From the NCBI GenBank assembly GCA_037349105.1, contig JAYJMM010000034.1, forward strand, positions 248,001-312,000: DNA of 64,000 bases. The letters run 5' to 3'. Position numbers and translations under genes: made by a program. Position 1 is the stretch's first letter. Every line of letters starts with the position of its first letter. The stretch comes from Limnomonas spitsbergensis (taxonomy: Eukaryota; Chlorophyta; Chlorophyceae; Chlamydomonadales). The notes beneath the pieces were generated by a model. The model was given only the letters and a program-made list of their open reading frames with translations. It had not been told where the DNA came from and ran no database searches. Positions 1 to 13,400 of this stretch are shown here, piece by piece.

Positions 1-78
1 TCGTGCGTCTGTGGAGGGGGGGCTCGCGGCGTTGCGGACAAGGTGGAGCGGCCTGCATAGCCTGTCAATGGTGGCCAG
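1..78 (+). CDS. PRKDC: PRKDC exon (partial, left edge)
   Basis: Open frame from base 2 reading LRTRWSGLHSLSMVAR. It ends in phase 2 at AG|gtgggc and joins exon 1659 in frame. The similarity alone is weak; the phase match supports it. Confidence 0.6.
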
Positions 79-3000
79 GTGGGCGGACCGAGGAGGGGGG
101 GGAGGCGGGGGCAGAGGAGGCAGAGGGGGGGCAGGAGGGGGAGGGGGCCAAGGGGGGGGGGGGGGGGGGGGGGGAGGGGGGATGTGGGGGTGCTTCATCT
201 GGCAAGGCAATCTGATGGTGGTTTAATTGCAATAAGCAGTTTAAAAGCAAAAAACTCGACGGTTTTGTGTACAGTATGTGACGATTTGGAGAAGTCTGGG
301 GATGCATGCGGGCCCAGTGGGGAAGGGGGGGGTGGCACCTTGGTAAGGTATGTGGTGTGGCAGGATGCCTGCCTTTGGGCTGAAGCCTCCCGTATCCACC
401 TGCTTGAAATATTCAGTGAAGTTAAATGAGTTTAATTAAATTAAGTAAAACAGACGGCTGACGTCTCCTTGCTGCTCGGAGCGGTGTGTGATTCAACCAA
501 TCGTTGCGGTTCTAGAGTTCAGTTTTTGGAAATTGGTTATGGAGCAGCTTCGAAACTCGTCATCCCCAAGGCTTTTTGAGTGTTCACAGATCAAGTTTCG
601 GTTTCAGGTTTTCGGGTTCAGAGTTTCGGGTTCAGGGTTTCGGGTTCAGGGTTTCGGGTTCAGGGAAGCCTAGTAATATAACGGCCCTGAAACCCATCAC
701 ACTCTTTGTTAGGTTCCATACAGATCCAGATGCGTCGGCCTATACTTTGTTTGTACGCCTTACTTTGAAGGGTTTGGTGGAGACAGATCGTAACCTTGTC
801 CACCCTTGTGTGGACACATAAGCTTGTTCACCCTTGTGTGGACACTTAATCGTGTGCACCCTTGTGTGGACACAGAAGCTTGTTCACCCTTGTGTGGACA
901 CATAATCGTGTGAACCCTTGTGTGGACACAGAAGCGTGTTCACCCTTGTGTGGACACATAATCGTGTGAACCCTTGTGTGGACACAGAAGCTTGTTCACC
1001 CTTGTGTGGACACATAATCGTGTGCACCCTTGTGTGGACACAGAAGCTTGTTCACCCTTGTGTGGACACATAATCGTGTGAACCCTTGTGTGGACACAGA
1101 AGCTTGTTCACCCTTGTGTGGACACATATTCGTGTGCACCCTTGTGTGGACACAGAAGCTTGTTCACCCTTGTGTGGACACATAATCGTGTGAACCCTTG
1201 TGTGGACACAGAAGCTTGTTCACCCTTGTGTGGACACATAATCGTGTGAACCCTTGTGTGGACACAGAAGCTTGTTCACCCTTGTGTGGACACATATTCG
1301 TGTGCACCCTTGTGTGGACACAGAACTTGTTCACCCTTGTGTGGACACATAATCGTGTGAACCCTTGTGTGGACACAGAAGCTTGTTCACCCTTGTGTGG
1401 ACACATATTCGTGTGCACCCTTGTGTGGACACAGAAGCTTGTTCACCCTTGTGTGGACACATATTCGTGTGCACCCTTGTGTGGACACAGAAGCTTGCTC
1501 ACCCTTGTGTGGACACATATTCGTGTGCACCCTTGTGTGGACACAGAAGCTTGTTCACCCTTGTGTGGACACATATTCGTGTGCACCCTTGTGTGGACAC
1601 AGAAGCTTGTTCACCCTTGTGTGGACACATAATCGTGTGCACCCTTGTGTGGACGCAGGTCCAGCTGCCTCGCCTCCTTGCAGCCGCTGGCCGAGGTACA
1701 TGAGATGGTGTCCCTTCTGGCAGCTGCTGAGCAGCTGCTGTCTCAAGGACAGCAGACCCTCCCAGGCCCCGCTTCGGCCTCCTCGTCGATGCACCCCCAG
1801 ATCCTAGATCCCGGATCTAAGATCCTGGATCAGATCCACCGCATGCTCGGCACCTGGCAGCACCGCTGGCCCGTCGGGGCGGCGGCGGAGGAGGACGAGG
1901 GGCTGACGTTCTCCGGCGGCGGCAGAGGCGGCGGCGACGGTGGTGCAGGCGCGCGGGAGGCCTTACTGCCTGTGCTGCACAATCGGCTACTGATGCTGCG
2001 TTTGCTGACGAGGGTGGTGGCGCAAGGCGGCTGGGGAGGGTCGGCAACGAACAAGATCCTCGCCGTCGGTAAGTTGCGTGTAGCTCCGATTGCTTGCTTG
2101 TGGCCACCTTCGGCGAGCAAATGCAAACACGGTTAGGTTTTGGATTGCATTCGGGTTTTGGATTGCATTCTTTGCGGGGTCCAGGGTCAAGGTTTTCGAT
2201 TGCATTCTTTGCGGGGTCCAGGGTCAAGGTTTTGGATTGCATTCTTTGCGGGGTCCAGGGTCAAGGTTTTGGATTGCATTGTTTGCGGGGTCCAGGGTCA
2301 AGGTTTTGGATTGCATTCTGTGCGGGGTCCAGGGTCAAGGTTTTGGATTGCATTCTTTGCGGGGTCCAGGGTCAAGGTTTTGGATTGCATTCTTTGCGGG
2401 GTCCAGGGTCAAGGTTTTGGATTGCATTCTTTGCGGGGTCCAGGGTCAAGGTTTTGGATTGCATTCTTTGCGGGGTCCAGGGTCAAGGTTTCGGCAAGTA
2501 CCAGGTAACACTTTCCTTCTGTGTGCGTAAATCGTTTCGAGCATCGCCAATGTGTATTTGGGGTTTATGGATTAAGGGCTGACCCTGAACCCTCTAAACC
2601 CTGAACCCTCTAATCCCTGAACCCTCTAAACCCTGGACCCTTGTAAATCCTGGACCCTTAACGACAAAGGACGCACAAAAATAGATTGCTCCTCCCTCCC
2701 TCCACACCCCGGCCTGTCCCCCGCCATGCTGATGAGAGGCGGTGCATCACTATTGCCCTCCCACCCTCAGCTGCCACTCAGCTACATTTCAGCTACATCT
2801 TTGCCCTCAGCCAGTGCACCCTTGCATGGCCAGCCATGCTGCTTGGGCCACCGGCACTGGGCCGGTCAAGGGTTGGCCCAGGTTAGGGCAGCCTGCAAAT
2901 CGGGGTGGATCACACCAAATGCACAAAGAGGCCTGTCCAGTGCCCACTGCAGCTCAGCTACCGAGGCCAGGAGTGGGCAATGGTCCATGCATCCGGTGGG

Positions 3001-4409
3001 GCTTTGACATCGCGCCTCCCATAGAAACGACAGTGGACTTCCCACCCCCACCAACACGACATAGGCCCTCCCAACCCCACCAACACGACGCACACTCTGC
3101 CCTGCCCCCTGCAGCACAGTCGGCCAGGCTGAGGAGAGGCCATTGGTCACTGCGTCCGGCCGGGCTATACGGGGGGCCTGCTTGATGCCTCAGAGGCCCT
3201 TATGCCCCTCCCCCCCTGTCACACGCACACACACGCACACACATGCACCAGCCTACCTCCTGCGATGCAGTTGGTCAGGCTGAGGAGAGGCTATTGGTCA
3301 CAGCGTCCGGCTGGGCTGATGGGCGGGCCTGCTTGACGCCTCAGAGGCCCTAATGCATCCCCCCCCCGTCACACACACACACACACACACACGCACACAC
3401 ACGCAGCAGTCTACCTCCTGCGATGCACTTGGTCAGGCTGAGGAGAGCTGGAGCATGACTGCGGCCAGCAGGGCTTTGCAGGCGGGCCTGTTGGGACACT
3501 CCAGGAACCCCTCTGCTCTCTAACCCCCCCCCCCCACCTCACTCCCACACTCCAGGAGCCCTTCTGCTCTCTCTCCCCACCCCACCCCACTCCCACACTC
3601 CAGAAGCCCCTCTGCTCTCCCCTCCCCTCCCCCCCACACACACTCCAGGAGCCCTTCTGCTATCTTCCCCCCCCCCCCCCCCCCCGCACTCCCACACTCC
3701 AGGAGCCCTTCTGCTCTCTCTCCCCACCCCACCCCACTCCCACACTCCAGAAGCCCTCTGCTCTCCCCCTCCCCCCCACACACACACTCCAGGAGCCCTT
3801 TTGCTCTCTCACCCCACCCCACCCCACTCCCACACTCCAGAAGCCGCTCTGCTCTCCCCCCCCCACACACACACACACTCCAGGAGCCCTTCTGCTATCT
3901 CTTCCCCCCCCCCTCGCACTCCCACACTCCAGGAGCCCTTCTGCTCTCTCTCCCCCCCTCCCCCCCCCCACACACACTCCAGGAGCCCCTCTGCTCTCTC
4001 CCCCCCCCCCCCCCACACACACACACTCCAGGAGCCCCTCTGCTCTCTCCCCCCCCCCTCCCCCACACACACACTCCAGGAGCTCCTCTGCTCTCTCTCC
4101 CCCCCCCCCCCCCACTCCCACACTCCAGGAGCCCCTCTGATCTCTCTTTCCCCCACCCCACTCCCACACTCCAGGAGCCCCTGTGCTCCCCCCCCCCACA
4201 CACACACACTCCAGGAGCCCTTCTGCTTTCTCTTCTCCCCCCCACCCCACACACACCCCACACACACACTCCAGGAGCCCTTCTGCTCTCTTACCACGCC
4301 CCCCCCCCCCCCACACACACACACACTCCAGGAGCCTCTCTGCTCCCCCCCCCCCCCCTTGCACACACACACTCCAGGAGCCCTTCTGCTCTCTTTTCCC
4401 CCGCCCCCG

Positions 4410-4440
<31 letters not shown>

Positions 4441-7400
4441 CAGGAGCCCTTCTGCTCTCTCTTCCCACGCCCCCCCCCCCCCCCCACGCTCCAGGAGCCC
4501 CTCTGCTCTCTCTCCCTCCCCCACCCCTCCACCCACACTCCAGGAGCCCTTCTGCTCTCTCTTCCCACGCCCCCGCCCCCCCCCCCACACATGCCCTCAA
4601 CCTAGGATGATGTACCTAGGTTGAGCAGAGAGGATGATCGACACTGCGGGTGGGCGGCCGGGCTGCGCTAGCGGGCTGGATACCGCATGACTCCAATGCT
4701 CCCCCCCTCCCCCCCACACACACCTGCACTTGCCCAGCACCTGATGTAGTTGGCCAGGATGAGGAGAGGCTGATTTTCACTGCGGCGAGCAGGGCAGTGC
4801 TAAGCAGCCCGCTGGATACCGCAGGAGCTCCACTGCTCTCCCCCCACACAAACATTTGCACGCTGTTGCCCTTCACCTACCAATCTGCAATGTAGTTGGC
4901 CAGGCTGAGGAGAGGCTGATCGTCACTGCGGCCGACAGGGCCGTGCTAAGCAGCCCGCTGGATACCGCAGGAGCCCTACTGCTCTCTCTCCCCCTCCCCC
5001 ACCTCACTCCCACGCTCCAGGAGCCCTACTGCTCTCCCCCCACCACACACATGCACGCTTCTGCCCTTCACCTGCGATACAGTTGGCCAGGCTGAGGAGA
5101 AGCTGATCGTCACTGCGGCGAGCAGGGCCGTGCGGGCGGGCCTGCTGGACACAGCACAGACCCTTCTGGAGCCCCTGCTGGAGTGTGATCAGGCCAGGCG
5201 GGCAGCAGGGGGCGGGGGGCAGCTGGGCATGACGAGCGCGTCGTTACTGGCTCAGCTGCAGGTGCTGCGGGCGGCTGCCCAGCTGCATTTACAACAGGTG
5301 GGAGGGGCAGAGGGCACACACACTACTTCATACACGTTCACTGGTTTCGGTGACCCTGAAGCCACAGCCGGTCAGCCTAGCTCCCTCGGCTCTCTCCTCT
5401 GTCACATAGTCCTTCTAGTTCTCCATCCGGTGCATCCAGCCCTGTTGCATGGACCATTGGCTTGTCAAGTTGGGATGGTGCACACCTGCTGGACCCTAAA
5501 CCATTAACCCTACAACTAGGTGCACACCTGCTGGACCCTAAACCATAAACCCTACAACTAGGTGCACACCTGCTGGACCCTAAACCATAAACCCTACACC
5601 TAGGTGCACACCTGCTGGACCCTAAACCATTAACCCTACAACTAGGTGCACACCTGCTGGACCCTAAACCGTAAACCCTACAACTAGGTGCACACCTGCT
5701 GGACCCTAAACCGTAACCCGGCCGCTGTTCCGCAAGGCCATCGGAGCCATGCTGAAGATGCAACTGCCCACGTTCACACAAATTCGCATGTTCACACAAA
5801 TTCACAGGTCCGTAGCACACCTGACCACGCCACCGCCCACCGGCCGCTGTTCCGCAAGGCCATCGGAGCCATGCTGAAGATGCAGTCGCCCTCGTTCGAC
5901 GGCATGGCGGGGAACGAGCGCGCTGAAGCAGAGGCGGCATGGGCGGCGGCTGATGTGGGGCGGCTGATGGTGGGGGGGCAGGCCCTGGCAGAACTGGTGC
6001 CCTGGTCAGGTGAGCTGAAGGGGCAGGGGTGGCCCTGGCTGAGCTGGTGCCCTGGTCAGGTGAGATGAAGGGGCAGGGGTGGCCCTGGCTGAGCTGGTGC
6101 CCTGGTCAGGTGAGATGAAGGGGCAGGGGTGGCCCTGGCTGAGCTGGTGCCCTGGTCAGGTGAGCTGAAGGGGCAGGAGTGGCCCTGGCTGAGCTGGTGC
6201 CCTGGTCAGGTGAGCTGAAGGGGCATGGGTGGCCCTGGCTGAGCTGGTGCCCTGGTCAGGTGAGCTGAAGGGGCAGGGGTGGCCCTGGCTGAGCTGGTGC
6301 CCTGGTCAGGTGAGCTGAAGGGGCAGGTGTGGCCCTGGCTGAGCTAGTGCCCTGGTCAGGTGAGGTGAAGGGGCAGGGGTGGGCCCTGGCTGAGCTGGTG
6401 CCCTGGTCAGGTGAGCTGAAGGGGCAGGGGTGGCCCTGGCTGAGCTGGTGCCCTGGTCAGGTGAGCTGAAGGGGCAGGGGTGGCCCTGGCTGAGCTGGTG
6501 CCCTGGTCAGGTGAGCTGAAGGGGCAGGTGTGGCCCTGGCTGAGCTAGTGCCCTGGTCAGGTGAGGTGAAGGGGCAGGGGTGGGCCCTGGCTGAGCTGGT
6601 GCCCTGGTCAGGTGAGCTGAAGGGGCAGGGGTGGCCCTGGCTGAGCTGGTGCCCTGGTCAGGTGAGCTGAAGGGGCAGGGGTGGCCCTGGCTGAGCTGGT
6701 GCCCTGGTCAGGTGAGGTGAAGGGGCAGGGGTGGCCCTGGCTGAGCTAGTGCCCTGGTCAGGTGAGCTGAAGGGGCAGGGGTGGGCCCTGGCTGAACGGG
6801 GGGACCTGGGCAGGCCCAGCCAAGAAGGTGCCCTGGCAGGCCCGGCCTATCAGGTGTATTTTGGGTAGGTGAGATGAAGGTGCAAGACAGGCCCTGGGTA
6901 GGACCACCCGGGCCTCAAATACTTGGCCTCTTAGTACCTTAGCCTGAGCCCTTGAGCTGATGGGTTTGGACATTTGAGCTGCGCTGCTGAGGCAGTGCTG
7001 AGGTGGCCTGGGAGCTTTTTTCCATTAAAGGTCGGCAACGCTCTCATCTTGTTGGTGGCGGTGAGCGGATTGGGGGGCTGAAGGAAAGTAGTAAAGAGCC
7101 AATCTGCCCTGAAGGCAGAATAAAACAGTTGTGATTCCGCTCCATAGGCAGTATTGAAAGAACAGGTGGATTTATTATGTCCGTGGGCAGGCAAGTCATT
7201 TGCCCAGTACTTAACGAGTGTCTGTACCCCTTCATGCTACCCAACACAATCACCCTGCATGTTACTGGGAAACCTGTTGACGTCAGGGAGGTCCCTAGTT
7301 TTGAATGCACGGGCTGGCTGACGGGCTGAGACTGGAGGTGTGGACTAGGGGTGTGGACTGGGGGTGTAGACTGGAGGTGTGGACTGGAGGTGTGGAATGG

Positions 7401-10400
7401 TGGTGTGGAATGGTGGTACGGACGTGGGTAATGATGACGGAAGATGCATTCTGAGGCATCACACTTCACCTTAATGCCTAACCCCCGTACCCTCAACACA
7501 GGGGACTCGGTGCTGCCTGCCTCTTTGTACTTGCAGCCAATGCGGAGAGAGCCAGCAAACAGCTCCTGGCTGCACCTAGCCGTATTGGACGCAGGCTATG
7601 ATGTAGCTGAATTGTAGCTGAACTGTGACTGGATTGTGGCTGAATTGTGACTGAATTGTAGCTTAAGTCAGGACTGTTCTGTGTGTGCATACAGCCAATG
7701 CCGGGGACGCCAGCAAACAGCTCTCCATGGCGCTGGACAAACTCAAGGAAGCTGCTGGTAAAGCGATGAGCATGGCGGCGGGGGTGCACAGGGAGCAGCA
7801 CCAGCACCAGAACCAACAGCAGCAGGGGCAACAGCACCAGCGCCAACAGCTGCAAAACCAGCAGCACCAGCAGCAGCAGCAAGATGCCTCTGAGGGCAGG
7901 TCGGTCGCTGGGTCCTATTCCGGAGCCTTGCCGTCCCCGTCCGCTTCCGAGTGCTCGGGCCTCGTTGCACGCTCCAGCTACACGTTTGCGTCGTGGTGCC
8001 TGCGCATCGTCAGCAGTCAGCGGACGGAGGGGGGCGGGGAGCTGGACAGCGGGCTGCCTCCGCTTTTGCCTGAGACGCAGGCCTCGATGGACCGTCTGGG
8101 TGGGTCCAAGAGATGTACCACGTTTTAAAATAAGTTTTCATGTGAAGGTTTTTGGTACCCGGAGTTGAAAAGTGATGGTACTGTACTGGTGAACATCTCT
8201 TGACGTCTTAACGTCATACTTAACGTCTTACTTAAGGTCTTAACGTCTTACTTAACGTCTTAACGTCTTAGTTCAGAACATTCTGAACTCCGAACTCACC
8301 TGGTAGCTTGAAATTCATCCAGTCGGGAAAGGTCTTTCTTTTGTTGCCTGAGCCACTAACACGATCAGCAGGCGCCGTTGGGAGAGCAGGTCCTGCCCCC
8401 TGTCTGCCCCCTGTCTGCATCCTCGTTCAGGGATCCGAGACCCCGTCTGCCTCCAGCTGTTTAGTTTAGAGTTCGGTGGAGGCAAGGGGGGTAGGGTTAA
8501 ATTTAGAGTTCGGTTGAGGCAGGGGTTATAGGGTTTAATTTAGGGTTTCATTAAGGCAGGGGAGGTAGGGTTTAGTTTAGGGTTTCATTTATGCAGGGAG
8601 GGATAGGGTTTAGTTTATGTTTTGGTTTAGACAGGGGGTCGGTTTGGTTTAAGGTTAAGTTTAGACAGGGGGTAGTGTTAAGGTTATGTTAAGTTAATAC
8701 AGGGGGGGGTAGGGTTTAGTTGCGGGTTTAGTTTAGGCAGGAGGTAGGGTTTGGTCTAATGTTTAGTTTATGTATAGGGTTAGGGTTTGGTTTAAGGTCT
8801 ATGTTAGGCATGGGGGTTCGGGTTTACTTTATGGTTTGGTTTATGCAGGGGGGTTAGGGTTTCGTTTATGGTTTGGTTTAGACAGGGGGGGGTAGGGTTT
8901 AGTAAAGGGTTTACTTTAGGCAGGGGGGGTAGGGTCTAGTTTAAGGTTTAGTTTATGCATACATAGGGTTGGACTTTAGTTTAGGGTTTCAATTATGCAG
9001 GGGGTGTAGGATTTAGTTTAGGTTTTGGTTTAGGCGGGGGTGTAGGGTTTAATTTAGGGTTAAGTTAATGCAGGGGTGTATGATTTAGTTTAGGGTTTAG
9101 TTTATGCAGGGGTGTAGGGTTTAGTTTAGGCAGGTGGGGGGGGTGTAAGGTTTAGTTTAGGCAGGGGGTGCAGGATTTAGTTGAGGTTTTGTTTAGGCAA
9201 GGGGTATAGGGTTTGGTTTAAGGTTAACTTAGGCAGGGGGGGTAGGGTTAAGTTTAGGCAGACATGGGGATTAGGGTTCAGTTTAGGGTTGAGGGTTTGG
9301 TTCAGGCAGGGGGATAGGGTTTATTTTAGGGTTGAGTTTAGGGTTGAGGGTTTAGTTTAGGCAGGGGGGGGAGGGTTTAGGTTAGGTTTTAGTTTATGTA
9401 GGGGAGGTAGGGTTAAGTTTGGGGGATGCCTGCCTTCCTAAAAGCCCTGTCGGATATCCATCATAAAAGGGGGCCTGCATTCCCCGCCAGCCATTTAGGA
9501 GGATGGGCCTGCCTCCTCTAATTTTGTGCCGCTGTGCCGTGGGATGAGAATCATCGCGCGGCGGTTCTGGAGCGCACAGTGCGTCAAGGACGTGAAGAGA
9601 GTGAAGGGAGTGAATCCACACGCTGTCAACACTGCAATGACTCACTAGTCACTACACAATATTCCCTGCTGGCATTTAGCCTCAATCGCAAAAGTTTGCC
9701 GTTTTGCTGGCATGTATGACCTAAATCGCAAAAGTTTACTACTTGGCTGACATGCGTGACCTCAACTAAGCGGTCACAACGGCCGCATGTCATCGAGCAC
9801 CTCAGGGGAAACAGCTTTCAAATTCAAATTCAAATCAGCCCCTACCCCACCTTACGACTCCCTTCTACTCATCCGACAGGTGGCCTGCCCAGCCGCCCGG
9901 TGCGCCACCTGCTTGCTGATGAGTCCAGCTCCTGGACGATTCAAATTCAAATTCAAACACCTCCCCTCCCAGGTGGCCTGCCCAGCCTTGCCGTGCGCCA
10001 CCTGCTGGCCGCGATGTCTAGCTCCGGCGGCCACAGCCAAGCCGCGCGCATGCAGATGCCCCTTCTGCTCGACCTCATGGGCAGGTCTGATACCGGACCC
10101 GGACCCGGCGACAGCAGTGACATGCACGGGCCATGCCTGGAGTTCACCAGGTGGGACGCTAGGGGCTCAATCATGAATGGATGCGGTAGAAAAATGAATA
10201 CAAGTAATTAAACTACCGGTGTCAGGACAGCCTCCCTGTCAGGACAGCCTCCCTGTCAGGACAGCCCCCCTGTCAGGACAGCCTCCCTGTCAGGACAGCC
10301 TCCCTGTCAGGACAGCCTCCCTGTCAGGACAGCCTCCCTGTCAGGACAGCCTCCCTGTCAGGACAGCCTCCCTGTCAGGACAGCCTCCCTGTCAGGACAG

Positions 10401-13400
10401 CCTCCCTGTCAGGACAGCCTCCCTGTCAGGACAGCCTCCCTGTCAGGACAGCCTCCCTGTCAGGACAGCCTCCCTGTCAGGACAGCCTCCCTGGCAGGAC
10501 AGCCTCCCTGGCAGGACAGCCTCCCTGTCAGGACAGCCTCCCTGTCAGGACAGCCTCCCTGGCAGGACAGCCTCCCTGTCAGGACAGCCTCCCTGTCAGG
10601 ACAGCCTACCTGGCAGGACAGCCTCCCTGGCAGGACAGCCTCCCTGTCAGGACAGCCTACCTGTCAGGACAGCCTCCCTGTCAGGACAGCCTCTCTGTCA
10701 GGACAGCCCCCCTGTCAGGACAGCCTCCCTGTCAGGACAGCCCCCCTGTCAGGACAGCCTCTCTGTCAGGACAGCCTCCCTGTCAGGACAGCCTCCCTGT
10801 CAGGACAGCCTCCCTGTCAGGACAGCCTCCCTGTCAGGACACCCTCCCAGTCGGGACAGCCTCCCTGTCAGGACAGCCCCCCTGTCAGGACAGCCTCCCT
10901 GTCGGAACAGCCCCCCTGTCGGGACAGCCTCCCTGTCAGGACAGCCCCCCTGTTAGGACAGCCTCCCTGTCGGGACAGCCTTCCTGTCAGGACAGCCTCC
11001 CTGTCGGGACAGCCTCCCTGTCAGGACCGTCTCACAGCTGTGGCGGCGGTGATGATCCCCCGGGGCCGGTGCTCCAGGAGATAACCAGGTGAGCAGCCGA
11101 GGGCTGATTTGTCAATGCATAGATACATAATTACATAAAGCACCTGGGACATAAAGCACCTGGGACATAAAGCACCTGGGACATAAAGCACCTGGGACAT
11201 AAAGCACCTGGGACATAAAGCACCTGGGACGTAAAGCACCTGGGACATAAAGCACCTGGGACATAAAGCACCTGGGACGTAAAGCACCTGGGACATAAAG
11301 CACCTGGGACATAAAGCACCTGGGACATAAAGCACCTGGGACGTAAAGCACCTGGGACATAAAGCACCTGGGACATAAAGCACCTGGGACATAAAGCACC
11401 TGGGACATAAAGCACCTGGGACATAAAGCACCTGGGACATAAAGCACCTGGGACATAAAGCACCTGGGACGTAAAGCACCAGGGACATAAAGCACCTGGG
11501 ACGTAAAGCACCTGGGACATAAAGCACCTGGGACATAAAGCACCTGGGACATAAAGCACCTGGGACATAAAGCACCTGGGACATAAAGCACCTGGGACAT
11601 AAAGCACCTGGGACATAAAGCACCTGGGACATAAAGCACCTGGGACATAAAGCACCTGGGACATAAAGCACCTGGGACATAAAGCACCTGGGACATAAAG
11701 CACCTGGGACATAAAGCACCTGGGACGTAAAGCACCTGGGACATAAAGCACCTGGGACGTAAAGCACCTGGGACATAAAGCACCTGGGACATAAAGCACC
11801 TGGGACATAAAGCACCTGGGACATAAAGCACCTGGGACATAAAGCACCTGGGACATAAAGCACCTGGGACATAAAGCACCTGGGACATAAAGCACCTGGG
11901 ACATAAAGCACCTGGGACATAAAGCACCTGGGACATAAAGCACCTGGGACATAAAGCACCTGGGACATAAAGCACCTGGGACATAAAGCACCTGGGACAT
12001 AAAGCACCTGGGACATAAAGCACCTGGGACATAAAGCACCTGGGACGTAAAGCACCTGGGACATAAAGCACCTGGGACGTAAAGCACCTGGGACATAAAG
12101 CACCTGGGACATAAAGCACCTGGGACGTAAAGCACCTGGGACGTAAAGCACCTGGGACATAAAGCACCTGGGACATAAAGCACCTGGGACATAAAGCACC
12201 TGGGACATAAAGCACCTGGGACGTAAAGCACCTGGGACATAAAGCACCTGGGACATAAAGCACCTGGGACATAAAGCACCTGGGACATAAAGCACCTGGG
12301 ACATAAAGCACCTGGGACATAAAGCACCTGGGACGTAAAGCACCTGGGACATAAAGCACCTGGGACATAAAGCACCTGGGACATAAAGCACCTGGGACAT
12401 AAAGCACCTGGGACATAAAGCACCTGGGACATAAAGCACCTGGGACATAAAGCACCTGGGACATAAAGCACCTGGGACATAAAGCACCTGGGACGTAAAG
12501 CACCTGGGACATAAAGCACCTGGGACATAAAGCACCTGGGACGTAAAGCACCTGGGACATAAAGCACCTGGGACATAAAGCACCTGGGACATAAAGCACC
12601 TGGGACGTAAAGCACCTGGGACATAAAGCACCTGGGACATAAAGCACCTGGGACATAAAGCACCTGGGACATAAAGCACCTGGGACATAAAGCACCTGGG
12701 ACATAAAGCACCTGGGACATAAAGCACCTGGGACGTAAAGCACCAGGGACATAAAGCACCTGGGACGTAAAGCACCTGGGACATAAAGCACCTGGGACAT
12801 AAAGCACCTGGGACATAAAGCACCTGGGACATAAAGCACCTGGGACATAAAGCACCTGGGACATAAAGCACCTGGGACATAAAGCACCTGGGACATAAAG
12901 CACCTGGGACATAAAGCACCTGGGACATAAAGCACCTGGGACATAAAGCACCTGGGACATAAAGCACCTGGGACATAAAGCACCTGGGACGTAAAGCACC
13001 TGGGACATAAAGCACCTGGGACGTAAAGCACCTGGGACATAAAGCACCTGGGACATAAAGCACCTGGGACATAAAGCACCTGGGACATAAAGCACCTGGG
13101 ACATAAAGCACCTGGGACATAAAGCACCTGGGACATAAAGCACCTGGGACATAAAGCACCTGGGACATAAAGCACCTGGGACATAAAGCACCTGGGACAT
13201 AAAGCACCTGGGACATAAAGCACCTGGGACATAAAGCACCTGGGACATAAAGCACCTGGGACATAAAGCACCTGGGACATAAAGCACCTGGGACATAAAG
13301 CACCTGGGACGTAAAGCACCTGGGACATAAAGCACCTGGGACGTAAAGCACCTGGGACATAAAGCACCTGGGACATAAAGCACCTGGGACGTAAAGCACC

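Noticed and set aside
795..1655. CRISPR-like array of regularly spaced repeats
   Set aside because: Direct tandem repeats without unique spacers in a eukaryotic intron; no cas genes.
3411..4610. Several long Gly/Glu- or Ser/Pro-rich ORFs on both strands
   Set aside because: They follow the C-run/CACTCCAGGAGCCC array and change frame with homopolymer length; no domain.
10219..10956. 245-codon plus ORF (PPCQDSLPVRTASLSGQ)
   Set aside because: 17-bp repeat read three times per 51 nt; intronic.
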